Source: Turnera subulata
Taxonomy: Eukaryota > Streptophyta > Magnoliopsida > Malpighiales > Passifloraceae
Assembly: GCA_028386065.3 (NCBI GenBank)
Contig: JAKUCV010001823.1
Coordinates: forward strand, 4,860 to 68,859
DNA: 64,000 nucleotides
Direction: 5' to 3'
Every line of letters begins with the position of its first letter. Positions within the stretch are counted from its first letter, which is position 1. A program made the translations under genes and the position numbers. This document shows, in pieces, positions 1 to 12,803 of the stretch. The notes under the pieces were generated by a model that saw nothing but the letters and a program-made list of their open reading frames with translations, searched no databases and was not told the DNA's origin.

Positions 1-654
1 TGGTAAGTAGAGGTACGACCGGATGGTTAGAGACTGTTTTGTGGTGGCCATGATCTGGGTTCGTGTGATAAGCATGTCTATGCTTGGGATGTCTATCCCG
101 GTTTGTTATTTTTGGGATGTCTATCCCTAGGTTCTTTTTGATCTGGCACCAGGAACAGGTTGATAACCTGGTACGACCCTAGCTTATCCGTGACGGGGCC
201 GGAAAAGATAAAATTGGATAATTGTATTTTACTCGAGTCCTTTGGATTTGTTTTGGTAGTTTTTACCTGTTTTGGACCTTGAGTATTTTAGTGTCCATAT
301 TGATCGTCTTTCCATTGTCGTGAGCACTTCGGACTCACCCCTCACCTGCGGGCTTTCATCCCGTAGGATGAGTTATTTCATGTACAGGCTTGGTGCATTC
401 CAGACAGGCTGCAGCGTTATCCCTTGGACAAGCTCGGATCCATAGTTTGCATGTGTCGCATACAGTGTCATGTGAGTCTTAAGTCTTCTGCTGTGCACTA
501 TTTTGTTATTGTTGGGCCATTGGGCCAGTTATGATATTTTATTGTTGGGCCGAGTTATTATTGTATACACTGTATGCTTGGGTTTATTTGGTTGGGTTGT
601 CATAGTTCCGGCTCGTGTTTACTGTGTTCGGTAAATTCGGGTCGGGGCGTTTCA
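1..654 (+). mobile_element. 3' part of a large Ty3-type LTR (copy A)
   Basis: This is the downstream part of the same LTR family found at 21346-23860, 29059-34485, 24448-27227 and 31235-34061. It shares the gggatgtctatccc motifs, the twin-hairpin region near 320-365 and the conserved end gggtcggggcgtttca. The LTR ends in CA at 653-654. Directly after it the reading frame of a LINE ORF2 begins in mid-domain, so the LTR appears to be inserted into the LINE. The left end lies outside the window, so I cannot say whether it is a solo LTR or part of a full element, nor check the target-site duplication. Confidence 0.8.
320..365 (+). other. Twin-hairpin motif in LTR copy A
   Basis: Hairpin 1 (320-338) pairs GTGAG with CTCAC around a CACTTCGGA loop. 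Hairpin 2 (347-365) pairs TGCGG with CCGTA (one G-U pair) around a short loop. The same pair occurs in every LTR copy of this family in the window. Confidence 0.6.
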
Positions 655-3600
655 ATTTTGGCCTGATGGCTCAGTGGCAGTGGAACACACCCCTAGGAGA
701 TTTTTATTTCAAGCCTCCTGGGCCACCCATAGCAACTTTGACGAACTTGTTCGAAAGAGCTGGCCCGTGGACCAATCCTGGAGTACTTCAATCAAGGAAT
801 TCACGTCAAAGGCTATCGAATGGCAGAAAACAGCTTTTGCTAAAAAAAAACAGAAAAAGAATCAACTGTTAGCTAGACTGAAGGGCATCCAAATATACCT
901 CGAGAGAAAACCATCAGCTTTTTTATCTTCACTTGAAGTTGAATTAAAGTGTGAACTGGACAAGATTTTAGCACAGGACGAGATGGACTGGTTCCAGAGA
1001 TCTAGATGTCAATGGATACAATGGGGGGACAAAAACACAGCCTTCTTCCACTCGGTTACGCAGATGAGAAAAAGGGGAAATAAAATTGCTGCCTTGAAAG
1101 ATGGGAACGACCGTTGGCAAACTGATCCTGTCGTATTAAAGGGGATGGCAGTCGATTTCTACCAGCAACTGTTCTCGGACGAATACCCTGGCCAAGCGGT
1201 CATGCCATTTAAAGGCTATTTTCAGCCAATTCCTCAGCATAAAATGCCTGCATTATCTGCCCCTGTGTCTGACGAGGAAATACGAACCACTCTTTTCCAA
1301 GTAGCTCCTCTAAAGGCCCCGGGGCCTGATGGTCTACATGCTTTCTTTTTCCAACAGCAATGGCAGGTTGTTGGGAAAAGTTTTTGCAGGATGGTCCATC
1401 GATTTTTTGATACACACAGTTGGGATGAAGGAGTGAATGACACAATTCTGACCCTATTACCGAAAGTTGATGCACCAGAGCAAATGTCCCACTTTAGACC
1501 AATTGGATTGTGTAATGTTTCCTATAAGGTCATCTCTAAAATTATTGCCAACAGGATGAAGAATGTACTGGAGGATCTAATAGCTCCCACGCAAGCCAAC
1601 TTTGTGCCGGGCCGCTTCATCACCGATAACATCATCCTTCTCCAAGAAGTAATCCATGTAATAAAGCAGAAATCCGGGGATGTGGGTTTCTTTGTCATTA
1701 AAGTCGACCTCGAGAAAGCCTACGATCGTGTTCGATGGGCTTTCATCCATGATACCCTGAGAGATGCAGGATTTCCGGAAGAGCTGAACAACGCTGTCAT
1801 GGTATGCCTTACTACCAGCAGGATCAGGGTGAACTGGAATGGCGATATTTCGGAACCTTTCCATCCTTCAAGGGGCTTGAGGCAAGAAGACCCGATTTCC
1901 CCATACCTCTTCGTCCTCTGTATGGAGAAATTGAGCCAAATCATTGAAGAGGCAGTGAGGAATAAACACTGGAGACCTATTCAACTCAGCAGAGGAGGAC
2001 CTAAACTTTCCCATATCTTTTTTGCGGACGATCTAGTCCTGTTTGCTGAAGCCAATATGGACCAAGTTTCGGTAATCACTTCTTGCTTGAACTATTTTTG
2101 CCACTTCTCAGGCCAGAAGATTAGCAATTCAAAAACCAGGATTTTCTACTCCAAGAACGTGACAGAGACTCTTGCCAATAACCTCAGTCAGGGCTTGGGT
2201 TTCCAACCCACCTCAGACTTGGGTAAATATCTGGGTGTCCCCATACTCCACGACAGAATCTCAGGAAAAACTGTGCATCATCTTGTACAAACTGTCCAAA
2301 GTCGATTGAACAGGTGGCAAGCAAGACACCTCTCTCTGGCTGGTCATACAACCCTAACTCAAGCAGTGTTAGCAGCCCTACCCATATATACTATGTAGAC
2401 AATCAAGATTCCAGCTTCTACCTGTGATCGCATCGAACAGTTGTGCAGAAACTTCATATGGGGTACCACTGAAACTTCCCGCAAAACTCATCTTGTGAAT
2501 TGGGAATCTGTTACCCTCCCTAAGGAATGTGGAGGAATGAACCTTAAGCGTCTTAGGTCTTGTAACCATGCCCTCATCATGAAATTAGCTTGGGCCCTGA
2601 TTACAAGACCTGAAGCACTTTGGGTACAAGTTTTTAGGGCCAAATACATGCGAAAGCTGGGTTTGGTCCCTCAAACCATTGTGAAGAAACGAGGATCACA
2701 CTGTTGGAGGGCTATTTGTGACGTTTGGAAGTCTGTTTATGAATGCCTCGAGTGGAGGATAAGAGATGGCAGAACAGTTAGATTTTGGTTGGATAAATGG
2801 ACCCCCCGGGGAGCTCTTATGAAGTTTGCTCGGTTTCCCATTCCTGAACATCACTCTAACTCATTGACATCTGAGTATGCCTCGCCATCCATCGGGTGGG
2901 TCTGGGAAAGATTTGTTGAGTTGTTACCTGCAGATGTTGTCAACGAAATCAGGGCAATTAGCAGCCTGGAACCAAGTAAAGGGCCTGATCGGGTTGGATG
3001 GGCTTCCTCGACCCATGGTGGTTTCACCACTAAATCCGCCTACGAGGTTCTCGAAGAAGCTTCTTGGCCTGCTGAAGACAGCTCCTGGAAGAGGATATGG
3101 AGATGGCCTGGACCCAAAGATACAAAAGCTTCCTATGGCTTTTATTCCAAGACAAGTTACTCACCAACCAAGCGAGAAGGAAAAGAGGTATGACTGACAA
3201 TGACATCTGCCCTAGGTGTGAGAGTGCTGAGGAAACCAGCCTACACATTATGAGTAATTGCCCACTAGCAGCTAGGTTGTGGATCACCCTAGAGGGTCCT
3301 GACTGTTCAAGAGACCCCTCGCCGAGATGCATTCAATCCTGGATCAACGACAATTTGCAAGTCGACTTCACCTATAGACAGGGAATTGACTGGAGGATCA
3401 CTTTTGTTGTGGCTTACAACATGCTATGGCAATGGCGGAATGACTTGGTATTTTCTGAACACCCTACGAGGATCCATAATCCAGCTCACGTGATACTTTT
3501 AAAGACCAAAGAAATTTTATAGGCTGAGCACCATGATCCGATGCGGCCTTTGGATGCTGGGGATTTAGGACCCAGACTCGTATGTTGGAAGCCCCCTAAG

Positions 3601-4140
3601 CATCCCAATGTGAAACTCAATGCAGCTGGAATCGTTAGCATCCAAACTGGTATTGCGACCGCTGGGGGTTTGATAAGAGACTCCTATGGGGAATGGCTAG
3701 GAGGACTAATGTTCAATATTGGAATTTGTTCAAGAACTCAAGCTGAGTTATGGGGGGTTAAATCTTTACTGGACCTTGCTTGGGACCGTGGTTTCCGAAG
3801 CATTGAGATGGAGGTCTCTTCCCAGGTATTAATTGATCTGCTGGCCCCTGATAATGCGAACCTAAACTTTTTACCTTCTCTAGTGTATGACATCAGGGAA
3901 ATTCTTAGTATAGAATGGCAGGTCACTTTGCATCATGTCTACAGTGACGCAAATCAATGTGCTGCGGCTCTTGCCCAGCTCGCACTTTCTTTGGACCGGG
4001 GGGTTTCCTTTCTTCAAATCCCACCTGATAGCATTTTCACTCATGTAGACATAGATATTAGGGGATGTTTTTGATCCCCAACCATGTTGTATACATTTTT
4101 TGAATGAAAGCCCGCGAGGCATAATCTTTTCTCCCAAAAA
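655..4140 (+). mobile_element. L1-type LINE, 5'-truncated at the LTR junction, decayed
   Basis: The element keeps the extreme C-terminal edge of the endonuclease domain, a full reverse transcriptase domain, the zinc-binding zf-RVT region and a C-terminal RNase H-like domain, followed by a short 3' UTR ending near 4140 with only a weak A-run. This domain order is that of plant L1 LINE ORF2. The 5' side (ORF1 and most of the endonuclease) is cut off by the LTR ending at 654. I see no clear target-site duplication at the 3' end. Confidence 0.85.
656..4074 (+). pseudogene. LINE ORF2 reverse transcriptase-RNase H, inactivated
   Basis: The reverse transcriptase shows the expected landmarks: PGPDG at about 1318-1332, a KVDLEKAYDRV-like palm motif near 1700-1730 with a catalytic Asp, the GLRQEDPISP motif near 1876-1905 (normally GLRQGDPLSP) and FADD near 2020-2033. 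A TAG stop at 2396-2398 interrupts the frame. The same frame then continues to about 3115, where a one-base frameshift moves the zinc motif (C-x2-C...H-x4-C, about 3205-3260) into another frame. A second TAG lies at about 3520-3522. The RNase H domain (3541-4074) has lost three of the four usual acidic residues: KLNAAG replaces the usual D-containing KLNxDG, EVSS replaces E-x-DS, and SDANQCAAALA lacks the final Asp; only the Glu in AELWG remains. This copy cannot make an active protein. Confidence 0.9.
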
Positions 4141-5492
4141 TTAACATCCTAGAAAACGATATAGACATAAACATTTAACACTCAACTTTGTAAAGGATGC
4201 AGGTTCTTTTTTCTTAGAAACTATGAAGAATACAGTAGCCTGAATAAGGTATATGCCTAACATTATAACGATAAACTTTTCAATAAATTTTAGATACCGA
4301 AATTATCCCCCATGTGGATAAACATATCCTGGAATGGATTCGTCATATCCCTCCAAGCAAACCAATCGTGACGGCAATTTAGTCAACAGACGTAACTGAA
4401 AGCGTCACAGATGATGCTACTCTCTTTTAAGTTTTAATAAACTCGTGCAAAAGTGGCACGTGAACAATTCTTAAAAATTAAAAAGGAAAGTGACATGTGC
4501 GTCGGCATTAACGCTACCATCTTATCCAATTATTCTTTTTCTAGTTTTATCAGCAATCCATCCAATTTCATTACGTTGGTCTGATTTTGGGCCAAGTAGT
4601 GTATGTCATTATTATTGCGGCCAGTTGTATAGAATGAAAGCCTGTTTATTATGCGCAAAAAAAAAAGGCAGAAGGTAGCCTGTTTGTTTTCTAATGAGAG
4701 ATTTGTGAGAATTACTGTATAAGAAACTTAACACCATACCAATTAATATTGAGTACAGAGACCTTTTTTTTTACATAAATTTGTTTCAAGTGACGGGAGC
4801 GGGTATATTAAAAATTGTGGGTTCTACTCAATATACCCGATGTAAAGAGGTTACTGAAATATTAGAAAAGCCACCAAATGTTACCTTATTGGGAAGAAAT
4901 TTCTGAGCTAAGACAATAAGTCTTATTGCTCGCTCTTTGCTACTGTCTTAATCATAATAAAGGCATTTAATAAAGGCAATAAAATTATCCAAAAAAAATG
5001 GTGTTTAGGAGGAATATACCAATTTTATTCCAAAAAATAATAAGACTTTGGAAATTAAATATTGATTTTGACTGTAGTCTCATCACAAATTGTGAGAAAA
5101 GAAAACAATTATTAAAAAAATAAAAGATAAGTTAATACAATATTATTATTATATTTAAAAAATATAATTCTTTAATTAGCTTTAAATTTTTATGAAGGTA
5201 ACGACTACAAAGAAAAAAAAGAACTAAGCTTTGGTAGTATCAGTCGCACACTCGCACCAAACACTGCGGTCCAGCAACCCAATCTGATTCCCTCCCGCGA
5301 GGAGGACCATCTTCCTATATCTCTCAAAACATTTATAATTACTTACAAAACCAAAGCACCCGTGACCGTCCCAACACTCACGACCAAAACAAAGCACCTC
5401 CCAACTCCGGAACTGTAAAAACACATTGAGACAGACGATTTCCAACGACTCACTGACTCCACACCGGAATAAGGAAAAAAAAGAAAAAGGAA
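4141..5492. other. AT-rich intergenic stretch, IBR3 5' flank
   Basis: AT-rich DNA with short A and T runs and no convincing gene. The last 200 bases or so should hold the IBR3 promoter and 5' UTR; I see no strong TATA box there, which fits a housekeeping-type promoter. Confidence 0.5.
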
Positions 5493-8400
5493 ATGGCGAA
5501 CCGCACCTCCGATCTACTCCAGCAAGTCCACTCTACTAACGCCTTCGACAACCACTCCTTAATCCGCTACGCCTCCGCTCGCGTCCCCGGCTTCCCTCCC
5601 TCCCCCTCCTCTTTCACCGTCAAGCAGGTTTGACTCTATAAGCTGCTTTTCCTTTCTCTGTTCTTACTTTTTGTTCGTGTAACCGTTAAAACTACGGTCT
5701 GGTTTGTGAAAATAATATCAGTTCGGGCACGGGCAATCGAATCCTACGTTTCTGTTGGAGGTCGGCGATGGAAGCGGCTCCGTTAAGCGCTACGTCTTGA
5801 GGAAGAAGCCTCCCGGGAAGCTTCTCCAGTCTGCTCACGCCGTTGATAGGGAGTATCATGTATGCTTTTACCTGAATTTTACCAGCTCTTGCTTGCTTGT
5901 TGTTTTGTTTTAGTTTTTAGCGAAGAGGCGAAGTTTGATTTTCATTTGACTTCACTTAGTTGTTGATGAGCATTGGATGTTTATGTGATCATAATCCGCA
6001 GGTTCTCCGGGCACTGGGTGATCACACTCAAGTTCCGGTCCCGAAAGCGTTCTGTTTGTGCTTGGATGATAGTGTGATTGGTACTGCGTTTTATATAATG
6101 GAGTATCTGGACGGCCGCATTTTCATTGATCCTAAGCTTCCGGTGAGATATCCAGTCCTTTTTTTGTGGTGTATTTGTGTGCTTCATTTTGAAATTGTTT
6201 GAACTGTGGAGTTTTGGTGTTGTTAGTTTTTGTAAAGGGAGTGATTACAGTAAGTGGTTTTGGGTAGGGTGTCTTGCCGGAGAGGAGGAATGCCATTTAT
6301 CGAGAAACTGCCAGAGTGTTGGCTGCCCTACATTCTGCTAATGTGGATGCTATTGGTTTGGGGCGTTATGGGCGTCGAGACAACTATTGCAGACGACAGG
6401 TAATCAAGCTAATCAAACTGTCTCTTCAGATCTTTTCTGTACTAGGCGTGTTAAACTGAATACACAAGTGACCCCCATCGTGTTCAGGATTCACAGATTA
6501 AGTTAAGAGTTGCAATTTCTGGTGTGCAAAGGGTTATATTTTGTGGGCAATTGTTGATTGCTTTTTGACTCAATGGTGATGCTTATCTGTTTTTCCTTTA
6601 TCTTTTTCTGTTTTTTAAACTGTTGTTCAGGTGGAGAGATGGACCAAACAGTACATTGCATCAACTGGTGATGGCAAATCACCAAGAAATCGGAAGATGT
6701 TGGAGTTGTCTGATTGGCTACAGAAACATATACCTGCTGAAGATTCTTCTGGATCAACGACAGGCTTGGTTCATGGAGACTTTCGAATTGATAATCTTGT
6801 ATTTCATCCCGTTGAGGTCTGTTCCTCTATCTCTCATACACACATGAACTCACAAGTGCGTTTGCACACACACAAACACACAGACAGAATTAGTTCATGT
6901 GAGGAACATGATACCTAGAATCCAGCTCAACCAGAAAATAATTTCTTTTAACTACTTCTGAAACATGAACTTAAGAGATAATCATCATGATGCAGGATCG
7001 AATCATTGGTATTCTTGACTGGGAGTTGTCCACTCTTGGAAACCAGATGACAGATGTTGCATACAGCTGCATGGTACTGAGCCGAATTTTTTATTTCAAT
7101 CTTTGTGATGAAAAACTAATGTTGTTTTTTGTCTTCCACATTTAGATGCTATTCTACTCTGCTCCTGCTTTGATCTTGTTGAAACATTTGTAGAAGGCAA
7201 AATATTTCTTGATCAGTTCTATTTTTGGATAAATGATAGCTTCGGTTTTTGTTCCATGGTAAAATTGTTGAATTGATTGGTTTTACTTATTTTGCTAGGG
7301 TTACAACGTGGAAATTGACTTTAAGAACCAAAGTGTGGGTAAAGGCCTTGAACTTGCTGGAATTCCAGAAGGGATCCCTTCACAGGCAGAATATGTGGCG
7401 GAATACTGCAAGGCATCTGTATGATCCCTTGAAAGATATTTTGCAAATGTTGCTAAACTAATTGAAAGGCTTTCTTATACTCTGAATTGTTACAATGTAG
7501 AGTAAACCATGGCCCGCCACACACTGGAAGTTCTATATGGCTTTTGCTATGTTTCGGGGGGCAGCAATTTATGCAGGAATACATGCACGTTGGATTATGG
7601 TAATATATCGCCAAAGGAAAAAAAAGACTGATACTTTTCATGACAGTCTTGTCGGAAGCTTTTGGCAGTGATGGTCATTCACTAGTTTTTTGTTCCATAT
7701 AATGCAGGGAAATGCTTCCGGAGGTGAGAGGGCACGGAATTCAGGAAATCTCGCTAATGATCTTATAGACTCTGCATGGGCTTTCATCTCTGGAGAATCT
7801 GTGCTCCCCAGTCACTCTCCATCTGGTAGCTTTACATTTTCTTGATTATTTTGGCTCATAATCTTTGTTATAGTTAATTCACCTGCAAATATGTATGCTT
7901 ACTTTTAAAGTTGTTCCTAAGAATTCTTTCTCTTGTTTTTTTCTCCTCCAAAGTCGGAAGTACAAATGCTTAATTTCGTATGGGCACTGAAACAGTCTGA
8001 TGATATGAGGGTGGACGGTAGTTTGGTAATGCTGTAGCTCAGTGTTTTCTTATTACTAGTATTTTTTCAAATTGTTTGCCTTGTAAATAGTTGGTTTTTA
8101 TAAATTCTTGGCTTCCCAAATCCATTGGTGGACACGATATTTTTAAAAAAGTTGTTGTTATGAAGGCCGGTAGAATCATTGGTTTCAAGCTTTTCTTTGT
8201 CATCTTTTGTTACAGTAATGCTTTTCCAGCCTGGAACATTTTCTGTTTGCAAGTGGTTGATAATTTTGTAAAGAGCAATAACAGAAATATGTGACAGACA
8301 TCCTTTTGCCAATAGTTTAATTCCAATCTTTCTTGGGATTCTTCAGTCTCACTGTGACAAGGGCCTGAAGCAATGTTCTGGAATAGTAAACTAGTTTGCT

Positions 8401-11400
8401 CAGATTAGATGTTGCAACTGCACTTTGTTTCTTAGTTACTTGTTTACGTGGAAACTGAAGTTTTCCTGTCAGAAACCAAAATTCTTGTCAAGACCTTTTC
8501 TAACTAACACTCTTAGATAGTCTCAGAAGACCAAAAAACCCCACCTTCAGATAGTTCTGTGGTAGTTATTTTAATGGTGCTGCAAGTTATAAATGTTGTT
8601 TATGGTGGCAGTCAAACGTAGCTTTTCAAACATTTATTTTCATTCTGGTATTGAGTTACTTTTACTCACAGCTATTTTCTTGTGTTCTGTATTCTAAGAT
8701 CCAATAGGACAAGATTACTTGAATAATTTTGGTGGTCAAGACGAAGTTGAAGGCTTTTCAAAGGCAAATGAGATGTTTGTTCCTAGTAAAAAGGTGCAAG
8801 CATTGAGGAGGAAGTTAATTAAGTTCATGGAAGATCACATATACCCAATGGAAACCGAGTTCTACAAACTTGCTCTGTCTCCCTCACGTTGGACTGTGCA
8901 CCCAGAAGAGGAGAGGTTGAAGGAGCTGGCAAAGAAAGAAGGATTGTGGAATTTATTTATACCAGTATGTCCATTTTGCTCTAGCCCTTTTTCCCTTTTC
9001 CTTGTACCGATCCAGCAAACGACTATGGTGTTTGGAATTTAAAACTTATTGCAAACTTCTGCTTTATTTTTTGCAGTTTGACAGTGCCGAAAGAGCAAAG
9101 AAACTACTGTTTGATGGAAGTCCCATATCTAATGATCCACATGATCGGTTCCTTGGTGCTGGCCTGTCAAACCTTGAATATGGCTACCTTTGTGAGATAA
9201 TGGGTCGTTCTGTTTGGGCTCCTCAGCTTTTCAACTGTGGTGCACCTGATACTGGAAATATGGAGGTAACCGACTGTTTAGATTGGTTATGATATGACCT
9301 TTAACTTTCCATATCTGGAATTGCAAATGCTCTCAAACCATGAGCTTTACTTGAGACATGACCGTATTGAGATGATTGAGTTACATTTTTTTTCCCAACT
9401 GATTGAGTTAGTAAAGGTGAAGGAACATGAATTAGATCGTGTGTTTGAACCCAAACACCTAGACACCTAGTAATAAGCATTACTACGTTCATTTTTTCTC
9501 ATGTAAAGTACTTGTTCTATACTAGCTTCCCCTGGGTATCTCATGGTCCTTCCTTTTGTATTATAGGTACTATTGCGTTATGGGAGCAGAGAGCAACAAC
9601 TTGAGTGGCTTGTTCCATTGCTTGAGGGAAAAATTCGTTCTGGGTTTGCTATGACAGAACCTGAAGTTGCATCATCTGATGCTACAAATATTGCCTGTTC
9701 TATTAAAAGGTATTCAAAAGGAAAGGCACAATTATAACCAATATTGAAATTATTTTGTGATCACTTGAAAATTAATTCAAATTCAACTCCAACTCTGGGG
9801 ACTGCCTATCCTCCTTGTACAGAGAAGGGGATTCATATATCATCAATGGGAACAAATGGTGGACTAGTGGCGCAATGGATCCAAGATGTAGAATTCTTGT
9901 AGTCATGGTTAGTTCTAGAATGGCAGGTCAGGCATTGTTCTGTTTATTATTCACATGATTAAAGGTGTCCATTGTAACATTACATGCAGGGAAAAACAGA
10001 CTTCACTGCTCCTAAGCATAAGCAGCAATCCATGATCCTAGTGGATGTTCAAACTCCAGGTGTACAGATCAAGAGACCTCTCATGGTTTATGGTTTTGAT
10101 GATGCACCTCATGGCCATGCTGAAGTTTCATTTACAAATGTGCGTGTGCCTGCTAAGAATATTCTGCTGGGAGAAGGACGTGGATTTGAAATTGCCCAGG
10201 TAAAGTTGGTGAACATTAACCGGTGTAGCCAATTGTATACTTGAATTTTCCTGTTTTTTCTGAAATTGGTTTAATATTTTTAAAAACTTGTATTTACCTT
10301 TGAAGGCTCCAGCTTTTGCTTTTTAATTAGGAGCATGAACTCCTGCAAGTTTTCAAAGAGTTTATACAAGTGATTTTCTTTACCAGTTTTGTGCTGGCTG
10401 TACTTAAATCTGTGTTGAGATAATTCTTCAGCGCTGCCTTTTCCCTTGCTATTACTCTTTCAGAGTGTTGTGAGAGCATTACGATTGTGATGTTGCAATC
10501 CGGATAATGTAGGTGGTTTAAACATGATAAGCTTATAAAGCTGTGTGGTGCCTTTGCAATATCTTCTCCAAGCTGAGTGGTGTCATTGGTATATCTATTC
10601 CTTTTGCAGTGCTATTGATATTATATTGCTGGTGGCTCTAATTCTTACAGGGTAGACTGGGGCCTGGAAGATTGCACCATTGCATGAGATGCATTGGTGC
10701 TGCTGAGCGAGGCATGGACTTGATGGTTCAAAGAGCATTGAATAGAAGAACATTTGGAAGATTGATTGCTGAGCATGGCTCATTTCGTTCGGACATTGCC
10801 AAGGTAATCCTAGTGCATTATTTCAATTGATTTATAATCTGATAAAAGATCTTATGCATTTGGAGAAAATGAAGGACAGCATAAATGGAAAGTAGAACAC
10901 CGTTCTCTGTGCAACAATCCATGAAGATGATACTCAGTTCCCAAGCTCGAATTTGCTTCCTCTCAGTATGATATAATGATGATACTCTTGTCTATTGATT
11001 TTATTCTGCAGTGTCGAATTGAGTTGGAGAAGGCCAGATTGTTGGTTCTGGCAGCAGCTGACCAGCTTGATCGTGTCGGAAACAAAAAGGCCCGTGGGGC
11101 CCTTGCGATGGCAAAGGTAATGAGCACCTTTCCTTTTCAAGTTGTTCTATTGGTAGCCGGTGGTAGCAATGACTGGAAATATTTCCAGTGGGCTCGGCTA
11201 ATAATTTATTAAACTTGATAAGAGAATCATAGCATTTTCCTTCAAATATTTTTCCAAGTATCATTATGTTTATTAAATTTTTCTCTTTCTATTTTCATCC
11301 TTTCATGTTTGTTTCTCTCGCATCATTTACTGTAGTATGTATATGACAGTGTATCATCCTAAAAACTTTATCTTCCAATCTTAGGATGTGAAATGAGAAA

Positions 11401-11839
11401 CTCAAGTAGGAGTTTGTTACCCAAATAGTCTTATTAGTTAATCAAGTCACAAAAGTGATGTTCCTTTCTTTTACTTCAATCCATTGGGTTCAACTGCGAA
11501 ACAAATACAAAACATTTGATATCAGTTCCATTTCCTGACTAATTTATAAAACTTTCCTGATTATGAAAAAATGTGATTTTTAAAATGAATCTCCAGAATA
11601 CTTTCCACATGGTGGCATGAATAAAAGTTTGGTATCATATGGAACAGGTAGCAGCTCCAAACATGGCACTTAATGTGCTTGACAAGGCAATTCAAGTGCA
11701 TGGTGCTGCTGGTGTGTCATCCGACACAGTTCTGGCACACCTTTGGGCTACGGCAAGGACCCTGAGGATTGCGGATGGTCCCGATGAAGTCCATTTGGGC
11801 ACTATTGCCAAGCTGGAGTTACAGAGAGCTAAGCTTTGA
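5493..11839 (+). CDS. IBR3: IBR3-like acyl-CoA dehydrogenase/oxidase with APH-like N-terminal domain
   Basis: Seventeen exons give an 829-residue protein: 5493-5627, 5722-5859, 6002-6142, 6268-6399, 6631-6816, 6996-7073, 7299-7418, 7501-7599, 7708-7825, 8699-8964, 9077-9265, 9567-9709, 9823-9907, 9990-10199, 10651-10803, 11012-11116, 11648-11839. Residues about 35-300 form an aminoglycoside-phosphotransferase-like domain with HGDFRIDN (230-237) and DWE (252-254). The C-terminal half (about 400-829) is an acyl-CoA dehydrogenase with [13 protein letters not shown] and the [17 protein letters not shown] region. This two-domain layout is that of Arabidopsis IBR3 and animal ACAD10/11. IBR3 is known to act in peroxisomal beta-oxidation of the auxin precursor indole-3-butyric acid. 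The protein ends in AKL, an acceptable peroxisome-targeting signal (Arabidopsis, from memory, has SKL). All splice sites are GT-AG, no break is seen, and it is convergent with the next gene. Confidence 0.95.
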
Positions 11840-12803
11840 AACATTTTTGGAATAAGAAAACTCTGGAGAACAAGACGGAATGGTACATGTTGTATCTGAT
11901 AACATGAGGATAAATAAAAGCCAAATAGGATTGTGGAAAGTGGGAGAGGACCACAGGCAAATGGTAATCCCAATGCAATAAATTCTACATCTCCTTGTTC
12001 TGTGACATGCAAAACCACATTGTAAAGAAATAATGATAATGTCGTGCGTGTACATTTGATTACTGATTCACAGTATAACTTTTATTATTTCTCTCCCGAA
12101 TCTGTGTAAAAATTGGTGGAATGTCTTTTTTCTCATTTTCTAATGACTCCAATTATTGCCAATGCCACTACAAACGTATTTTAGGATTACTCATTTTTGT
12201 TCCTTTTGTTGGTAAAAACTCAGAGTTATGAGCTACGAGTCAGTTATTGTGACAAGCCAAAAGAATCCTCATGAACCGATAAAAAGGTTGAGCAGTTATT
12301 TTCTCTGTTCTGTTTTGGGAGTAGCCACAAATTTCCTTGAACCTAGACCTGTAAAAAGCAGTACCTAGTGAGACTAGCGTTCTACTCTCCTTAAAGCCTA
12401 GCTGAAATGCCTTACAATGGAGGAGTTTCACATGAATTAACGTAAAGCATAATTTTTTTGAACACTTATAAAGCAGAATTCCGAGGTAAAAAAAAAACAT
12501 AAAGCAGGATTCCCAACTTCAAAATACTGAAAGTTTCAATGCGGAACAGTAATGTACTTCCATATGATATATGAGAGAAGCACAACATAACAGTCCCACT
12601 GGAAGAATAGAATGTTTAAATCTGGTCATAAATATCTGAATGTAGAACAAAAATACAAACTCCATCCGGATCTACATTCAATCCTACTATCCTCTGTTCA
12701 ACTTTCTCATCAAGGATGTAAAATCTGGCTAGAACTCTACAAAATTGTGAAGAATCTTTAGTCTTTACATCTCTGGAAACAAGGTAAGAAGGCGATTATT
12801 GTC

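Noticed and set aside
5224..5445. Minus-strand open frame before IBR3
   Set aside because: No family, no splice or promoter signals, and it overlaps the IBR3 promoter.
11692..12055. Minus-strand open frames over the IBR3 last exon and 3' UTR
   Set aside because: They are shadows of the IBR3 exon on the opposite strand.
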